Shown: positions 1-8,894, numbered from the stretch's first letter. The stretch is DNA of 64,000 nucleotides from Eubacteriaceae bacterium CHKCI004 (GCA_900016875.1 FCNR01000054.1:109740-173739); one strand, 5' to 3'. Numbers and translations: made by a program. Notes: generated by a model not told the origin, from the letters alone.

Positions 1-643
1 CTGCTTCCCCGGAGGAGGCAAAACGTCCGAAAGGGATTTCCTCTGCCAGCGCCTGTCTCTCCTCCTCGTTGAAGCATTGGTTCATGGCAGTGTCAATGAC
101 GCCGAGGCTTATGGCGTTGACAGAAATATGCGAGGGGCCAAGTTCTTTGGCAAGCGCCCGGGTGAGAGAATTGACCGCGCCTTTGGAAGCGGAGTAGGCC
201 GCCTCGCAGGAAGCGCCGACCTCTCCCCATACGGAGGAAATGTTCAGGATTCTTCCTTTTTGCCGGCGGACCATATGGGGGATCGCCGCCCGGCAGGTAA
301 AAAATACGGCGTCCAGATTGGTCTGCATGACCTGTCGCCACTGTGCGGTGCTCATATCGGATAAAAGGCCGATATGGGAGATTCCGGCGTTGTTGATAAG
401 CAGGTCGATCTGACCATAAGTATCCATGGCTCGGTTGATAATCCCGCAGGCATACTCTTCAAGGGAGACGTCGCCGTAGAAAGCGTCGGTTCTGGTGATT
501 TGCGACAGCTCTTCTGCTGCCTGACGGAGTGCCTCCTGGTCATGGCCTCCGTTTATGACGAGATTCCAGCCCCTGTCGGCTAACAGTCTTGCCGTGGCAA
601 AACCGATTCCTCTGGATGAACCTGTGATGACTGCTGTTTTCAT
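1..643 (-). CDS. SDR-family NAD(P)-dependent oxidoreductase (FabG-like), 3' part outside window
   Basis: About 214 residues are visible and the C-terminus is cut by the left edge of the window. The start codon at 643-641 follows a good Shine-Dalgarno (AAGGAG). The protein opens with the dinucleotide-binding motif TGSSRGIG, then NNAG, a catalytic Ser in ISS, and the YSASK catalytic Tyr/Lys pair. This is the classical short-chain dehydrogenase order and closest in pattern to FabG-type 3-oxoacyl reductases. SDR substrate specificity cannot be read from these motifs, and no fatty-acid genes are adjacent, so the substrate is open. The residue after NAIS is Leu where most FabG proteins have Pro (the PG motif). 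It is transcribed away from the LCP-like gene. Confidence 0.85.
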   Translation of the reverse strand, partial: MKTAVITGSSRGIGFATARLLADRGWNLVINGGHDQEALRQAAEELSQITRTDAFYGDVSLEEYACGIINRAMDTYGQIDLLINNAGISHIGLLSDMSTAQWRQVMQTNLDAVFFTCRAAIPHMVRRQKGRILNISSVWGEVGASCEAAYSASKGAVNSLTRALAKELGPSHISVNAISLGVIDTAMNQCFNEEERQALAEEIPFGRFASSGEA

Positions 644-679
644 AAAATAACTCCTTTCCGGATGGGATAAATTACATTG

Positions 680-685
680 ATTATA
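680..685 (-). promoter_or_regulatory. Possible promoter of the SDR gene (-10)
   Basis: TATAAT on the minus strand about 40 bp before the start codon. The -35 (TGGAAA, 17 bp away) is a poor match, so this is a weak call. Confidence 0.35.
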
Positions 686-734
686 ATAGAATCCATAACA
701 ATTTTCCATTTCTATTTCAATTTTATGACAAAAC

Positions 735-763
735 TTGAAATGGAAATGGAAGTTTGCTATACT
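735..763 (+). promoter_or_regulatory. Promoter of the LCP-like gene
   Basis: TTGAAA (735-740), a 17-bp spacer, then TATACT (758-763). This is a good housekeeping-sigma promoter, and its -10 ends 27 bp before the ATG. Confidence 0.65.
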
Positions 764-790
764 TAACAGATAAAATCGAATAGGAGGGCT

Positions 791-2302
791 ATGATGGAAA
801 AGCCAAACTTGATTGTGAGATTCTTTTCCTTTCTGCTGAAGGTGCTTGTGGTTCTGGTACTGATGGTTGTCATTGCCATTGCTTCTTTTGAGGGTGTGAC
901 TTACTATCTTACCGGCAGCCTGTATGATCTCAGAGAGCTGGCAGGCGGCGGTAATGATATAACCAATATCGGCAGCAGCAGCGAGGAACAGGAAACAGAG
1001 ATTGATGAAACCAATATGGAGAGTACGCTCTTTTTTGTTGACAGTGCAGACAGCGGCAAAGAATATATTGCCCTCAATATGCTGAATACAAAGACCAATG
1101 TTCTGGATGTTCTTCTGATTCCAACCAACGCGCAGGTGACGGTAGGACAGGAGCTGCTGGATGATATTCAGAAGGAAATGCCGGAAGCGAAGAATACGGT
1201 GAACATCGGCGATGTGGCCCGGGCCTTTGGAGACGACAAGTATAAGATGATTTCTGATATTATGGAAAATGTTACTGGTCTCACTTTAAGTGGATACGAT
1301 GTGATGACGCAGAAGAATTTCCAGAGCTTCCTCGATATGGTAGATACCGTGGAATATCAGGTGGATAATAATTTTTCCTATCGTGATGAGAACGGTGTCT
1401 TAAATGTGATCGAGGGAGGGCAGACGGAACTTGACAGTGAAGAAGCGGTGGCTCTGCTTACTTATCTGGATGGAACGGAGTCGGAAGAGTCGGCCCGCCT
1501 GGAGAGAACCAACGTATATCTTCAGTCATTTTTCAACACACTGTTTGCAGAGAACAGCAATAGTGCGATTTATAAAAAATATACTAATCTGGCAGAGTCC
1601 GGCGACGGAAGAAACCTTGCTGACATGGAATCTGTTTTCGAAGCTCTGGATCCGGAGAATATTACCATACGAATCTTGCAGGGTTCCGAGGCGGACGGAG
1701 TGTTCACCGTGGATTCTCAGATGGTGCAGCTTCAGGTATCCACTCTGGCACAGCAGGCGGAAAATGCATCTTCTTCCGGCAGTCAGAACAGTGATTCCGA
1801 AGAGAGCAGCGAAAGCGATACGCAGAGCAGCAGCTCTTCCGGTCAGGACTCAAAGGATTATTCCATTGAGCTTTATAACTCTGCTTATGTGGCAGGTCTT
1901 GCCGGAGAGTGGGAAGCTTATCTGGAGGAAGAAGGCTACACGATCAGTCTGGTAGATTCCTATCAGGATGAGGGACCGCTTTCCACCACAAGAATTGTCG
2001 TTACAGAGGAAGGAATGGGAGAGGATCTTCTCACTTACTTCCCGGATGCTGAGATTGAAGTGGATGAGATAGATACCGGCGGAGACATTCAGATATATAT
2101 TGGTACAGACAGTACTGATGTGGGCGGTGAGGACGGAACCTCCTCCGGCATCAGTGACAGTGAGGAGGATACCTACAGCTCTGACGAAGAAGAGACTTCA
2201 GACGAGGAGAGCTCTTACGGCTATGACGACGAGGAGAGTACCACGGAAGAAGAGAGAAGTTACGGTGGTTCCTATAACTTTGATACGGACTCTGCAGAGT
2301 AG
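791..2302 (+). CDS. Divergent LytR-CpsA-Psr (LCP)-like membrane protein with C-terminal LytR_C domain
   Basis: 503 residues. One membrane segment (about residues 10-33) leads to an extracellular region of about 60-250 whose pattern follows LCP domains. These enzymes attach teichoic acid-type polymers to peptidoglycan. The region includes a sheet ending in LLIPTNAQ, a LDMVDTVEYQVD segment, and a helix with RLERTNVYLQSFF that recalls the LCP RxxRQ helix. The usual LCP acidic and arginine residues that bind pyrophosphate (GxDxR, RxDT) are not seen, so catalysis is doubtful. A Ser/Glu-rich linker follows, then a LytR_C domain (about 356-440, starting SIELYNSAYVAGLAG), then an acidic Ser/Glu tail. 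The next gene is a TagA-like glycosyltransferase, which supports a cell-envelope polymer role. Confidence 0.7.
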   Translation: MMEKPNLIVRFFSFLLKVLVVLVLMVVIAIASFEGVTYYLTGSLYDLRELAGGGNDITNIGSSSEEQETEIDETNMESTLFFVDSADSGKEYIALNMLNTKTNVLDVLLIPTNAQVTVGQELLDDIQKEMPEAKNTVNIGDVARAFGDDKYKMISDIMENVTGLTLSGYDVMTQKNFQSFLDMVDTVEYQVDNNFSYRDENGVLNVIEGGQTELDSEEAVALLTYLDGTESEESARLERTNVYLQSFFNTLFAENSNSAIYKKYTNLAESGDGRNLADMESVFEALDPENITIRILQGSEADGVFTVDSQMVQLQVSTLAQQAENASSSGSQNSDSEESSESDTQSSSSSGQDSKDYSIELYNSAYVAGLAGEWEAYLEEEGYTISLVDSYQDEGPLSTTRIVVTEEGMGEDLLTYFPDAEIEVDEIDTGGDIQIYIGTDSTDVGGEDGTSSGISDSEEDTYSSDEEETSDEESSYGYDDEESTTEEERSYGGSYNFDTDSAE

Positions 2303-2378
2303 CAGACCGTAGTATCCTGCCGCTGTACGTGATTGGTGAAGAAAAGAGAGAAGAGAACGCCTGGAAAGGACCATAGGG

Positions 2379-3167
2379 ATGAAAGAACATTCTTCTAGAA
2401 AAGTAAATGTGCTTGGTACGGACGTATCGGTAATGCGTCCGGAAAAAGCAGTGAATCTGACCATGGATTATATGAGGAGGAAGGGGCTGGAGGTTGTCTT
2501 CTTCCACTCGGCGGAAAGCTCTCTGTACTGTCAGAATCAGTCGTGGGCGGCAGAAACTGTTCAGGACTGCCAGCTCGTTCTGCCTGGCGACAGCCATATG
2601 GAGATGGCTGTGAGACATCAGAGAAGTGACAACGAGGATCAGAAGGGAATCGGTGAATTTGCTGACGAATACCTAAAAAGACTCTTTGCGAAGCTGAACA
2701 GGGAGAGCAGAGAGATATTTGCAGTTATGGAGAAGCAGGAGCACCTGGATTCTCTGCAGGATTATGTCGGCACGTCTTACCCGGACATTTTCCAGAGTGG
2801 AATCGTCTATGACGGCGACACGCCGGGAAAGATTGTCAACGAGATTAATGCCAATATCCCCGATATCGTATTTTTCTGCCTGCCCGTGGAACAGCAGCTG
2901 ATGTTTGTGAAAGAATATGCCGCCATGATGAATACAAGGCTCTGTATCTGTATTGAGTCCGTGCAGCCGTTGATCCGGAAAGAAACAGAAAATGCTCCGG
3001 CTTTCCTGCAAATGCTTCATCTTGACGGTATCTGGTTCCGTCTGAAAAGAGAGTCTATCATTCGTAAGACGGTAGTTGGATCTATTTTCAAGCAGAAGGT
3101 GCTGGAAGATACCGGAGGAGGGGTTCCTTCGGAAACAGAGAAGTCCCGGGAAAATGAAGAAAAATAA
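2379..3167 (+). CDS. Divergent WecG/TagA/CpsF-family glycosyltransferase-like protein
   Basis: 262 residues, close to TagA in length. The start follows GGAAAGGA. Family landmarks are recognisable: VNVLGTDVSVM at the N-terminus, LVLPGD in the middle, a long Rossmann-like segment with YPDIFQSGIVYDGD, and PDIVFFCLPVEQQ where active members have a G-x-PKQE signature. TagA adds ManNAc in building the wall teichoic acid linkage unit. The expected DG after LVLP is changed to GD, and the Asn of the N-terminal strand is replaced by Ser in FFHSAESS. This could be a diverged enzyme or a non-catalytic relative. It lies 76 bp after the LCP-like gene with no terminator between them, so they are probably co-transcribed. 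Confidence 0.65.
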   Translation: MKEHSSRKVNVLGTDVSVMRPEKAVNLTMDYMRRKGLEVVFFHSAESSLYCQNQSWAAETVQDCQLVLPGDSHMEMAVRHQRSDNEDQKGIGEFADEYLKRLFAKLNRESREIFAVMEKQEHLDSLQDYVGTSYPDIFQSGIVYDGDTPGKIVNEINANIPDIVFFCLPVEQQLMFVKEYAAMMNTRLCICIESVQPLIRKETENAPAFLQMLHLDGIWFRLKRESIIRKTVVGSIFKQKVLEDTGGGVPSETEKSRENEEK

Positions 3168-3209
3168 TCTAAAATTTGGGGAATATATAATTTGTCATCA
3201 TTTTGGTAT

Positions 3210-3260
3210 AAAAAAGAGGGAGAGATTGTACATTTTTATGTATTTTCCTCTTTTTTTTTT
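3210..3260 (+). terminator. Probable terminator after the TagA-like gene
   Basis: A-rich arm ending GAGG (about 3210-3219) and CCTC followed by a run of T (3247-3260). The G/C core is only four pairs, so it is weak but followed by an unbroken T tract. Confidence 0.45.
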
Positions 3261-3343
3261 CGATAATTTGTATTAGAATAACAAATAAGTCTTACTTTTT
3301 TATACAAAAGCACTAGAACAGAGTTCGGAGAGGAAGGAACACT

Positions 3344-4432
3344 ATGATTTCAAATCAGATTTTACAGGATACGATTGATGGGATTAAAGCGATTACAAGA
3401 ATTGATTTATGTGTGATGGACACCGAGGGCAAGCCTCTGGCATCCACGCTGGATGCGGTGGAAGAGTATAAAGAGGCGGTGCTCGTGTTCGCCGAGTCTC
3501 TGGCGGAGAGCCAGATGCTGCAGGGCTATCAGTTTTTCAAGGTATTTGACGAGAACCAGCTGGAATATATTATACTGGTGAAGGGCGAGACCGATGACGT
3601 CTATATGATCGGCAAGATGGCCGCTTTCCAGATCCAGAATCTGCTGGTGGCATACAAGGAGAGATTCGACAAGGATAACTTTATCAAGAACCTCCTTCTG
3701 GATAATCTTCTTCTGGTGGACATTTACAATCGTGCGAAGAAGCTCCACATCGAGACTGATGTACGGCGCTGCGTCTTCATCATCGAGACGAAGAACGACA
3801 AAGACAACAACGTCTTTGAGACCGTGCGGAGCATCTTCTCCACCAAAGCGAGAGATTTCATCACAGCTGTGGATGAGAAGAACATCATTCTCGTAAAGGA
3901 AGTGAAGGCCGGCGAAGGCTACAATGAGCTGCACAAGACCGCGGAGGTTATCGTGGATATGCTCAATACAGAGGCCATGACGAGAGTGCATGTGGCATAC
4001 GGCACCATCGTGAACGAGATTAAAGAAGTTTCCCGTTCCTACAAAGAAGCGAAGATGGCCATGGATGTGGGCAAGATCTTCTATCCGGAGAACAGTGTGG
4101 TTGCCTACAACCGCCTGGGCATCGGCCGTCTGATCTACCAGCTGCCGCTGCCGCTGTGCAAAATGTTTATCAAGGAGATCTTCGAGGGACGTTCCCCGGA
4201 TGAATTTGACGATGAGACACTGATGACGATCAACAAGTTCTTCGAGAACAGCCTCAACGTTTCCGAGACATCCAGACAGCTTTACATTCACAGAAACACC
4301 CTTGTTTACCGTCTGGATAAGCTGCAGAAGAGCACCAATCTGGACCTTCGTGTCTTTGAAGACGCCATCACATTTAAGATTGCCCTCATGGTTGTGAAAT
4401 ATATGAAATATATGGAGCGAGTTGAGTATTAA
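3344..4432 (+). CDS. PucR/CdaR-family helix-turn-helix transcriptional regulator
   Basis: 362 residues with a strong Shine-Dalgarno (GAGGAAGGA). The N-terminal ~120 residues resemble a small-molecule sensing domain of the CdaR (sugar diacid) type. The middle (about 130-240) resembles the GGDEF-like domain of this family. Residues about 295-352 form the PucR C-terminal helix-turn-helix, with the typical core NVSETSRQLYIHRNTLVYRL. Family members respond to sugar diacids or purine catabolites, but the ligand here is unknown because no catabolic genes are adjacent. Its stop overlaps the start of the next gene by one base (TAATG), so regulator and protease are translationally coupled. Confidence 0.85.
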   Translation: MISNQILQDTIDGIKAITRIDLCVMDTEGKPLASTLDAVEEYKEAVLVFAESLAESQMLQGYQFFKVFDENQLEYIILVKGETDDVYMIGKMAAFQIQNLLVAYKERFDKDNFIKNLLLDNLLLVDIYNRAKKLHIETDVRRCVFIIETKNDKDNNVFETVRSIFSTKARDFITAVDEKNIILVKEVKAGEGYNELHKTAEVIVDMLNTEAMTRVHVAYGTIVNEIKEVSRSYKEAKMAMDVGKIFYPENSVVAYNRLGIGRLIYQLPLPLCKMFIKEIFEGRSPDEFDDETLMTINKFFENSLNVSETSRQLYIHRNTLVYRLDKLQKSTNLDLRVFEDAITFKIALMVVKYMKYMERVEY

Positions 4433-5877
4433 TGATGGAAAAAAACAATAACACAATGGAACCTGATAACAATACAGTGGGCCGCGATGCCGCGGAGGAG
4501 ATGGAGACAGAGGACATCCCGACAGACGCCGGATGGCCGGATGCGGGAGAAAGCGATCCGGAAACGTATGGTAATCCCGACGGGGAAGATGACGATTCAG
4601 AAGTCAGAGCTCCCCGGTATGTCTATCCGGGCAGAGCGGAAGACTACGATGAAGAGACTTTTGACGACGATCTTCCTGCGACGAGGGAAGAGAAGCCTCG
4701 GAAATGGACGTCCCGCCTGAAGAAGCTTGCGCTGCTGCTCATCGTGGCAGTGGCTGGATTTCTGGTCGGGCAGGTCGGTCTGCTGTTCTTCAGCTCGGGA
4801 AGCGGCGTCAATAACTTCCGGGTCATCTCGAAGCTTTCCATGCTGGAGGCCTACGTGGATCATTTCTTCCTGAATGAGACCGACAGCGACCGGCTGGAGG
4901 ATTACATTTACAAGGGATATATCGCCGGGCTTGACGATCCTTATGCCGCTTACTATAACGCAGAGGAGTACGCGCAGCTCATGGAAGAAGACTCCGGCGA
5001 ATACAGAGGTATCGGCGTGACTGTCCGCCAGGATACGGATACCGGCTACGTGGTCGTGGAAGAGGTCAACAAAAACGGCCCGGCGTATAACGCCGGCGTG
5101 CAGGTTGATGATATCATCATGCAGGTGGATGGTCAGGATACCGCGGAGCTTGGTCTGCAGGAGACCGTTTCCGCCATCAAAAAGAATGACGAGCCGGTGG
5201 TGCTTACCATCCTGAGGGACAGCGAGACCATGGAGCTCACCGTGGACAAATCACAGATTGTCATGGAAACCGTCACCTGGGAGATGAAGGAAAATAAAAT
5301 CGGTTACATTGCCGTTTCTCAGTTTGTGGAGAATACATCCGAACAGTTTAACGAGGCTCTGACCTCTCTTTCTGAGGAAGGAATGACGGGCCTTATCATT
5401 GACCTTCGGGATAACGGAGGCGGGCTCCTCACCACTTGTCTGGATATGGTGTCCCGGTTTGTTCCCGACGAGAAGCTGATCGTGTACACGGAGGATAAGA
5501 AAGGGAACCGGACGGAGTACAACAGCGACTCTGTGGATGTGCTGAATATTCCGGTGGTTCTCCTGGTCAACGAGAACTCCGCCAGCGCGTCCGAGATTAT
5601 GACAGGGTGCCTGAAAGATTACGGTATCGCCACCGTTGTGGGCGAGACCACCTACGGAAAAGGCATCGTGCAGAACATTATGCCGCTTCCGGACGGCTCC
5701 GCCGTGAAGATGACTGTTTCTCAATATTATACGCCAAATGGCAACGATATCCACGAGGTGGGCATCGCTCCGGATGTCACAGTGGAGATGAGTGAAGAAG
5801 AATGGGCGGCAGCGCAGGATGATGTGCAGAAAGACACGCAGCTGCAGAAAGTCCTGGAGATTCTCAATGGAAACTAG
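4432..5877 (+). CDS. S41-family C-terminal processing peptidase (CtpA/CtpB-like)
   Basis: 481 residues. An unusually long acidic cytoplasmic N-terminus (about 1-95) precedes one membrane segment (99-120). A PDZ domain follows (about 170-265, beginning GIGVTVRQD), then the tail-specific protease domain. The catalytic serine is S385 in NSASASE. The catalytic lysine is K410 in TYGKG, 25 residues later, which is the spacing expected for S41 proteases. These extracytoplasmic enzymes trim C-termini, and CtpB in Bacillus acts in sporulation signalling. Coupling to the upstream regulator gene suggests shared expression, but the target is unknown. Confidence 0.9.
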   Translation: MMEKNNNTMEPDNNTVGRDAAEEMETEDIPTDAGWPDAGESDPETYGNPDGEDDDSEVRAPRYVYPGRAEDYDEETFDDDLPATREEKPRKWTSRLKKLALLLIVAVAGFLVGQVGLLFFSSGSGVNNFRVISKLSMLEAYVDHFFLNETDSDRLEDYIYKGYIAGLDDPYAAYYNAEEYAQLMEEDSGEYRGIGVTVRQDTDTGYVVVEEVNKNGPAYNAGVQVDDIIMQVDGQDTAELGLQETVSAIKKNDEPVVLTILRDSETMELTVDKSQIVMETVTWEMKENKIGYIAVSQFVENTSEQFNEALTSLSEEGMTGLIIDLRDNGGGLLTTCLDMVSRFVPDEKLIVYTEDKKGNRTEYNSDSVDVLNIPVVLLVNENSASASEIMTGCLKDYGIATVVGETTYGKGIVQNIMPLPDGSAVKMTVSQYYTPNGNDIHEVGIAPDVTVEMSEEEWAAAQDDVQKDTQLQKVLEILNGN

Positions 5878-5940
5878 GGTTCCGTTTTGCTGAACTCCTG
5901 CGTTGCGTGCGATTGCTTTAGCGGCAAAGTTCTATATAAG

Positions 5941-5972
5941 ATAAAAAATCTCCCGCCACGTCGGGCGGGAGA
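5941..5972 (-). terminator. Rho-independent terminator of the DUF5721-like gene
   Basis: Perfect 9-bp stem (5949-5957 with 5964-5972), 6-nt loop, then a T tract on the minus strand. It lies about 20 bp past the minus-strand stop. On the plus strand no T tract follows, so it serves the leftward gene. Confidence 0.8.
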
Positions 5973-5994
5973 ATATATCAGGCAGGATGGCGCG

Positions 5995-6474
5995 TCAGCA
6001 GATTCCTTTCTTCTGGAGAAAGCGTTTCATATGATCGTCCACATCCTGCTCCAGTGATTTATCCAGAGAAAATGTACGGTAGGAGATACCGGTAGTGATA
6101 AGAAGATTTTCCGGCTCATAGAGGATATTCAGGTATATGCCTTCGATATCCTCTTCCCGGAAGGAACAGCGGCTCTCTTTAATAAGAAAGGAAACCGTTG
6201 CTTTTGGCAGTGCCAGTACAACTTTACATCCGAGAGGGAGACGCTTTCCCTTGATAATAGAAAAAGCGAAAGGGCGCACCTCTTTCCAGAGACAATATTC
6301 CCGTTCCGGACGTTCGGAGTCGGAATCAAAGAAATCCTCGTTCAGATGACCGTCGATATGATAGGATATTTCTTTTTTAAAAGACGCTTCCACCAGATAA
6401 AACAGGTCGAAGGTCTCTCTGGAAAGCAGGTGCGCCATAAAATTTTTTACGTCGGTGATGGAAACGGAAAGCAT
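5995..6474 (-). CDS. DUF5721-like protein of unknown function
   Basis: 159 residues. I place the start at 6474 because GGAGG lies just before this ATG and the protein then opens MLSVSITDVKNFM. A longer upstream frame exists but lacks a good ribosome binding site. From memory it resembles DUF5721 proteins of Lachnospiraceae, with matching elements such as IDGHLNEDFF, REYCLWKEVRPFAFSIIKGK and the C-terminal TTGISYRTFSLDKSLE. No catalytic motif, signal peptide or membrane segment is evident, so it is probably cytosolic. It is a single-gene unit, divergent from the aminopeptidase gene and ended by its own terminator. Confidence 0.7.
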   Translation of the reverse strand: MLSVSITDVKNFMAHLLSRETFDLFYLVEASFKKEISYHIDGHLNEDFFDSDSERPEREYCLWKEVRPFAFSIIKGKRLPLGCKVVLALPKATVSFLIKESRCSFREEDIEGIYLNILYEPENLLITTGISYRTFSLDKSLEQDVDDHMKRFLQKKGIC

Positions 6475-6636
6475 GAAAGTTCCTCCTGTATCAGTATAGA
6501 AAGCCGGCACATTTTCCTTCCGGTCAATGGCCTGACTGAAAATGTATATGCCGGCACGATAGTTTTTGTCAAGCAACATTTTATCACAGAGAAAACACTT
6601 TGGAAACAGATTTCTTTTTATATGGAGGGAGAAAAA

Positions 6637-7911
6637 ATGGATACATTATTTGACTGCTTAAAAAGGGGAACGGCTCCGGAAAGGGCGGTGGCTTTTGCGA
6701 GAGAGTATCTGGCCGGCGAGGGCTTTGAAGAATTATATTATGACCGCCTCTTCGCACCGAAATTGGGGGGACGCTATTTTATCACGCCGTTTCCGGATGT
6801 GCTCTTTGCATTTACCATGGGACGCAAGAGGGCGTACATCCAGCCGGTGCGCATGGCCTTTGCCCATGTGGACCAGCCGTGCTTTAAAGTAAAGGCAAGG
6901 CCGGAATTTCGCAGCATGGAAAGCGACATGCTCAACGTGGAAGTGTACGGCGGAATGATGGACCATACCTGGTTTGACAGGCCGCTGGGACTGGCGGGAA
7001 CCGTCGCTCTTAAAGGGGAGGACGTGTTTAAACCGGAGCTTGTGACCTACGACAGCGAGCGGCCGGTGGCGATCATCCCGGGCATCGCCATCCATATGCA
7101 GAGGGATGCCAACAGCGGCTGGAAGATCGACCGGCAAAAAGAACTCATGCCTGTCACCGGCCTGTCCGGCGCCGCCTGGACCGAGGGGGCCTTCGCACAG
7201 TTTCTGGCCGGAGAGCTTGACGTGGACGAGTCGGAGATTCTGAGCTACGACTTAAACCTCTATAACTTTGACGAACCGCAGCTGGTCGGCATCACGGAAG
7301 AACTGGTGTCAAGCCCGCGTCTTGACAATCTGGCGTCCGTCAGCGCCCTGCTGGAAGCTCTGGTGGAAGGAGAGCGCAGCAACGGCATTAATCTGATCGG
7401 CCTCTTCAACCACGAAGAAGTGGGAAGCTTTACCCGCTCCGGCGCGGATTCCGAACTCCTTGGCGGCGTGCTGGAAGGAATCTTCCGCACCCTCGGCTGC
7501 GACAAAGAAATGTACCGCGCATCCATGGCAGGCAGCGTTTACCTCTCCGTAGACGGCGCTCACGGCGCTCACCCGAACTATCCGGACCGCTGCGACACCA
7601 CCACCCGCGCCTACGTGGGCAAAGGCGTCGCCATCAAGGCAAGCGGCACCTTCAAATACGCCACCGACGCGGCCGTCCAGGCCATTCTGCTGGGACTGTC
7701 CGAGAAATACGACGTTCCGCTCCAGATCATCAACGACCGGAATAACATCCGCGGCGGCAGCACACTGGGACCGATGGTCGGCTCCCACATCCCGATGCGG
7801 GGCTGCGACATCGGCGTCCCAATGTGGGCTATGCATTCCGCCCGGGAGACCATGGCGCTATCCGACTACGAAGCCCTCTGCCAGCTAGTGACGGCATTTT
7901 TTTTGAACTAA
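6637..7911 (+). CDS. M18-family metalloaminopeptidase
   Basis: 424 residues from an ATG preceded by GGAGGGA, which fits the usual length (about 430). The reading frame extends upstream but that part overlaps the divergent gene and has no family similarity. Metal-ligand and catalytic motifs of M18 are present in order: AHVDQP (usual HxD), RLDNLAS, NHEEVGS, DGAHGAHPNYPD and the C-terminal AMHSARE. Such dinuclear zinc enzymes remove N-terminal residues from peptides in the cytosol. A repeat element starts six bases after the stop codon. Confidence 0.92.
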   Translation: MDTLFDCLKRGTAPERAVAFAREYLAGEGFEELYYDRLFAPKLGGRYFITPFPDVLFAFTMGRKRAYIQPVRMAFAHVDQPCFKVKARPEFRSMESDMLNVEVYGGMMDHTWFDRPLGLAGTVALKGEDVFKPELVTYDSERPVAIIPGIAIHMQRDANSGWKIDRQKELMPVTGLSGAAWTEGAFAQFLAGELDVDESEILSYDLNLYNFDEPQLVGITEELVSSPRLDNLASVSALLEALVEGERSNGINLIGLFNHEEVGSFTRSGADSELLGGVLEGIFRTLGCDKEMYRASMAGSVYLSVDGAHGAHPNYPDRCDTTTRAYVGKGVAIKASGTFKYATDAAVQAILLGLSEKYDVPLQIINDRNNIRGGSTLGPMVGSHIPMRGCDIGVPMWAMHSARETMALSDYEALCQLVTAFFLN

Positions 7912-8120
7912 GAGTTGTCGGGGTGAGAAAGAATGATACACAGACGATGACGTAAGACCACAGATAGGTTCTCCCGACTCGGCCCTCACTCGGACTGCCT
8001 GACAGGTACGTCTGCCAGAAAAAGCTCGACAGTCCTCGTTCACAGCTCGCGGTCGAAGACTATCTGTGGTCAGAACGTCATCTGTGTTGTGTAAAATTGT
8101 TTGTTTCTTTTCACCCCGAC
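7912..8120 (+). repeat. Post-stop palindromic repeat, copy 1 (unit A)
   Basis: The 204-nt core (7917-8120) is an imperfect long palindrome. Outer arms GTCGGGGTGAGAAAGAA (7917-7933) and TTCTTTTCACCCCGAC (8105-8120) pair almost fully. An inner stem pairs 7939-7968 with 8060-8086. A second copy of identical core length lies inverted at 34218-34421, and both share GAGTT immediately before the core. It begins one base after the stop codon of the aminopeptidase gene. No transposase or clear target duplication is visible. It could be a mobile miniature inverted-repeat element, a REP-like element or a structured RNA. Confidence 0.85.
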
Positions 8121-8256
8121 ACAACAAAAAGACATATGAATGCCCAAGGTTCACAGGAAACATAACGTGGATCACCTGCGCTCACAGTCGTCGCAGACCT
8201 TCCCCGATACGTTTTCTATCCGGAGGCAATGTCGCAAATCTCTGTTGTATGCATTG
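8121..8256 (+). repeat. Repeat flank and unit B, copy 1
   Basis: Bases 8121-8165 continue the similarity to the repeat at 34 kb (copy-2 counterpart 34174-34217). Bases 8175-8256 (unit B) match 34028-34110 and share CGCTCACAGTCGTCGC near one end and GCAAATCTCTGT near the other. Unit B keeps the same plus-strand orientation at both loci while unit A is inverted, so the relative orientation of A and B differs between the loci. From 8257 to 8398 I see no gene. Confidence 0.7.
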
Positions 8257-8398
8257 CTCAAACTGTATAAATGGTTTTCATAGATACAAAATTCAAGCTG
8301 TTTTGGCATCCTTTGTTGTCAGAATCTTCTGTCTTCTCTGAAACACCCTGCGCGGCATATCCGGAGATTCACAAGTTCTAATTTAAGGAGAAAATATT

Positions 8399-8863
8399 AT
8401 GAACATAACATACAAACGAGCTTCTCTCGAAGATCTTGCCTTATTGACAGAAACAAGGATTCAGGTATTAAGGGCGGCTAATCAGCTGTCTGATGATGTT
8501 GACATGAACAAAGTAGAAAAGGAGACCTGTCATTATTATCAGAGGGCGCTGCTGGATGGTTCTCATATTGCATATTTAGTTTTTGACGGGAACCGTTTTA
8601 TTGGAGCCGGAGGCGTCAGCTTTTTTCAGGTGATGCCGACGTATCATAATCCGAGTGGAAGAAAGGCATATATAATGAATATGTATACAAATCCTGCGTA
8701 CAGGAGAAGAGGGATTGCCATGAAAACATTGGATATGCTGATTAAGGATACTAAGGATAAGGGGATTACGGCTATTTCATTGGAGGCGACTGACATGGGG
8801 CGGCCGCTGTATGAAAAATACGGCTTCATAAAAATGAATAATGAGATGGAATTGCCAATGTGA
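8399..8863 (+). CDS. GNAT-family N-acetyltransferase
   Basis: 154 residues, start preceded by AAGGAG. It has the GNAT fold order: an N-terminal strand-helix, a beta-4 strand MNMYTNPAYRRRGIA carrying the acetyl-CoA pyrophosphate loop (RRRGIA), and a C-terminal LYEKYGF motif. The acceptor (small molecule, peptide or protein) cannot be deduced. It is more AT-rich than its neighbours and lies between a repeat element and a sporulation gene, which would fit recent acquisition but does not prove it. Confidence 0.88.
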   Translation: MNITYKRASLEDLALLTETRIQVLRAANQLSDDVDMNKVEKETCHYYQRALLDGSHIAYLVFDGNRFIGAGGVSFFQVMPTYHNPSGRKAYIMNMYTNPAYRRRGIAMKTLDMLIKDTKDKGITAISLEATDMGRPLYEKYGFIKMNNEMELPM

Positions 8864-8894
8864 TAAATCAAAAAAAATCCGGTCTATTTCTTTT

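Noticed and set aside
3407..4456. 349-codon minus-strand frame
   Set aside because: Mirror frame of the PucR/CdaR-type regulator gene; His/Leu-rich translation with no family similarity.
7912..8256. Insertion sequence
   Set aside because: No transposase frame and no clear target-site duplication; at most a non-autonomous element.
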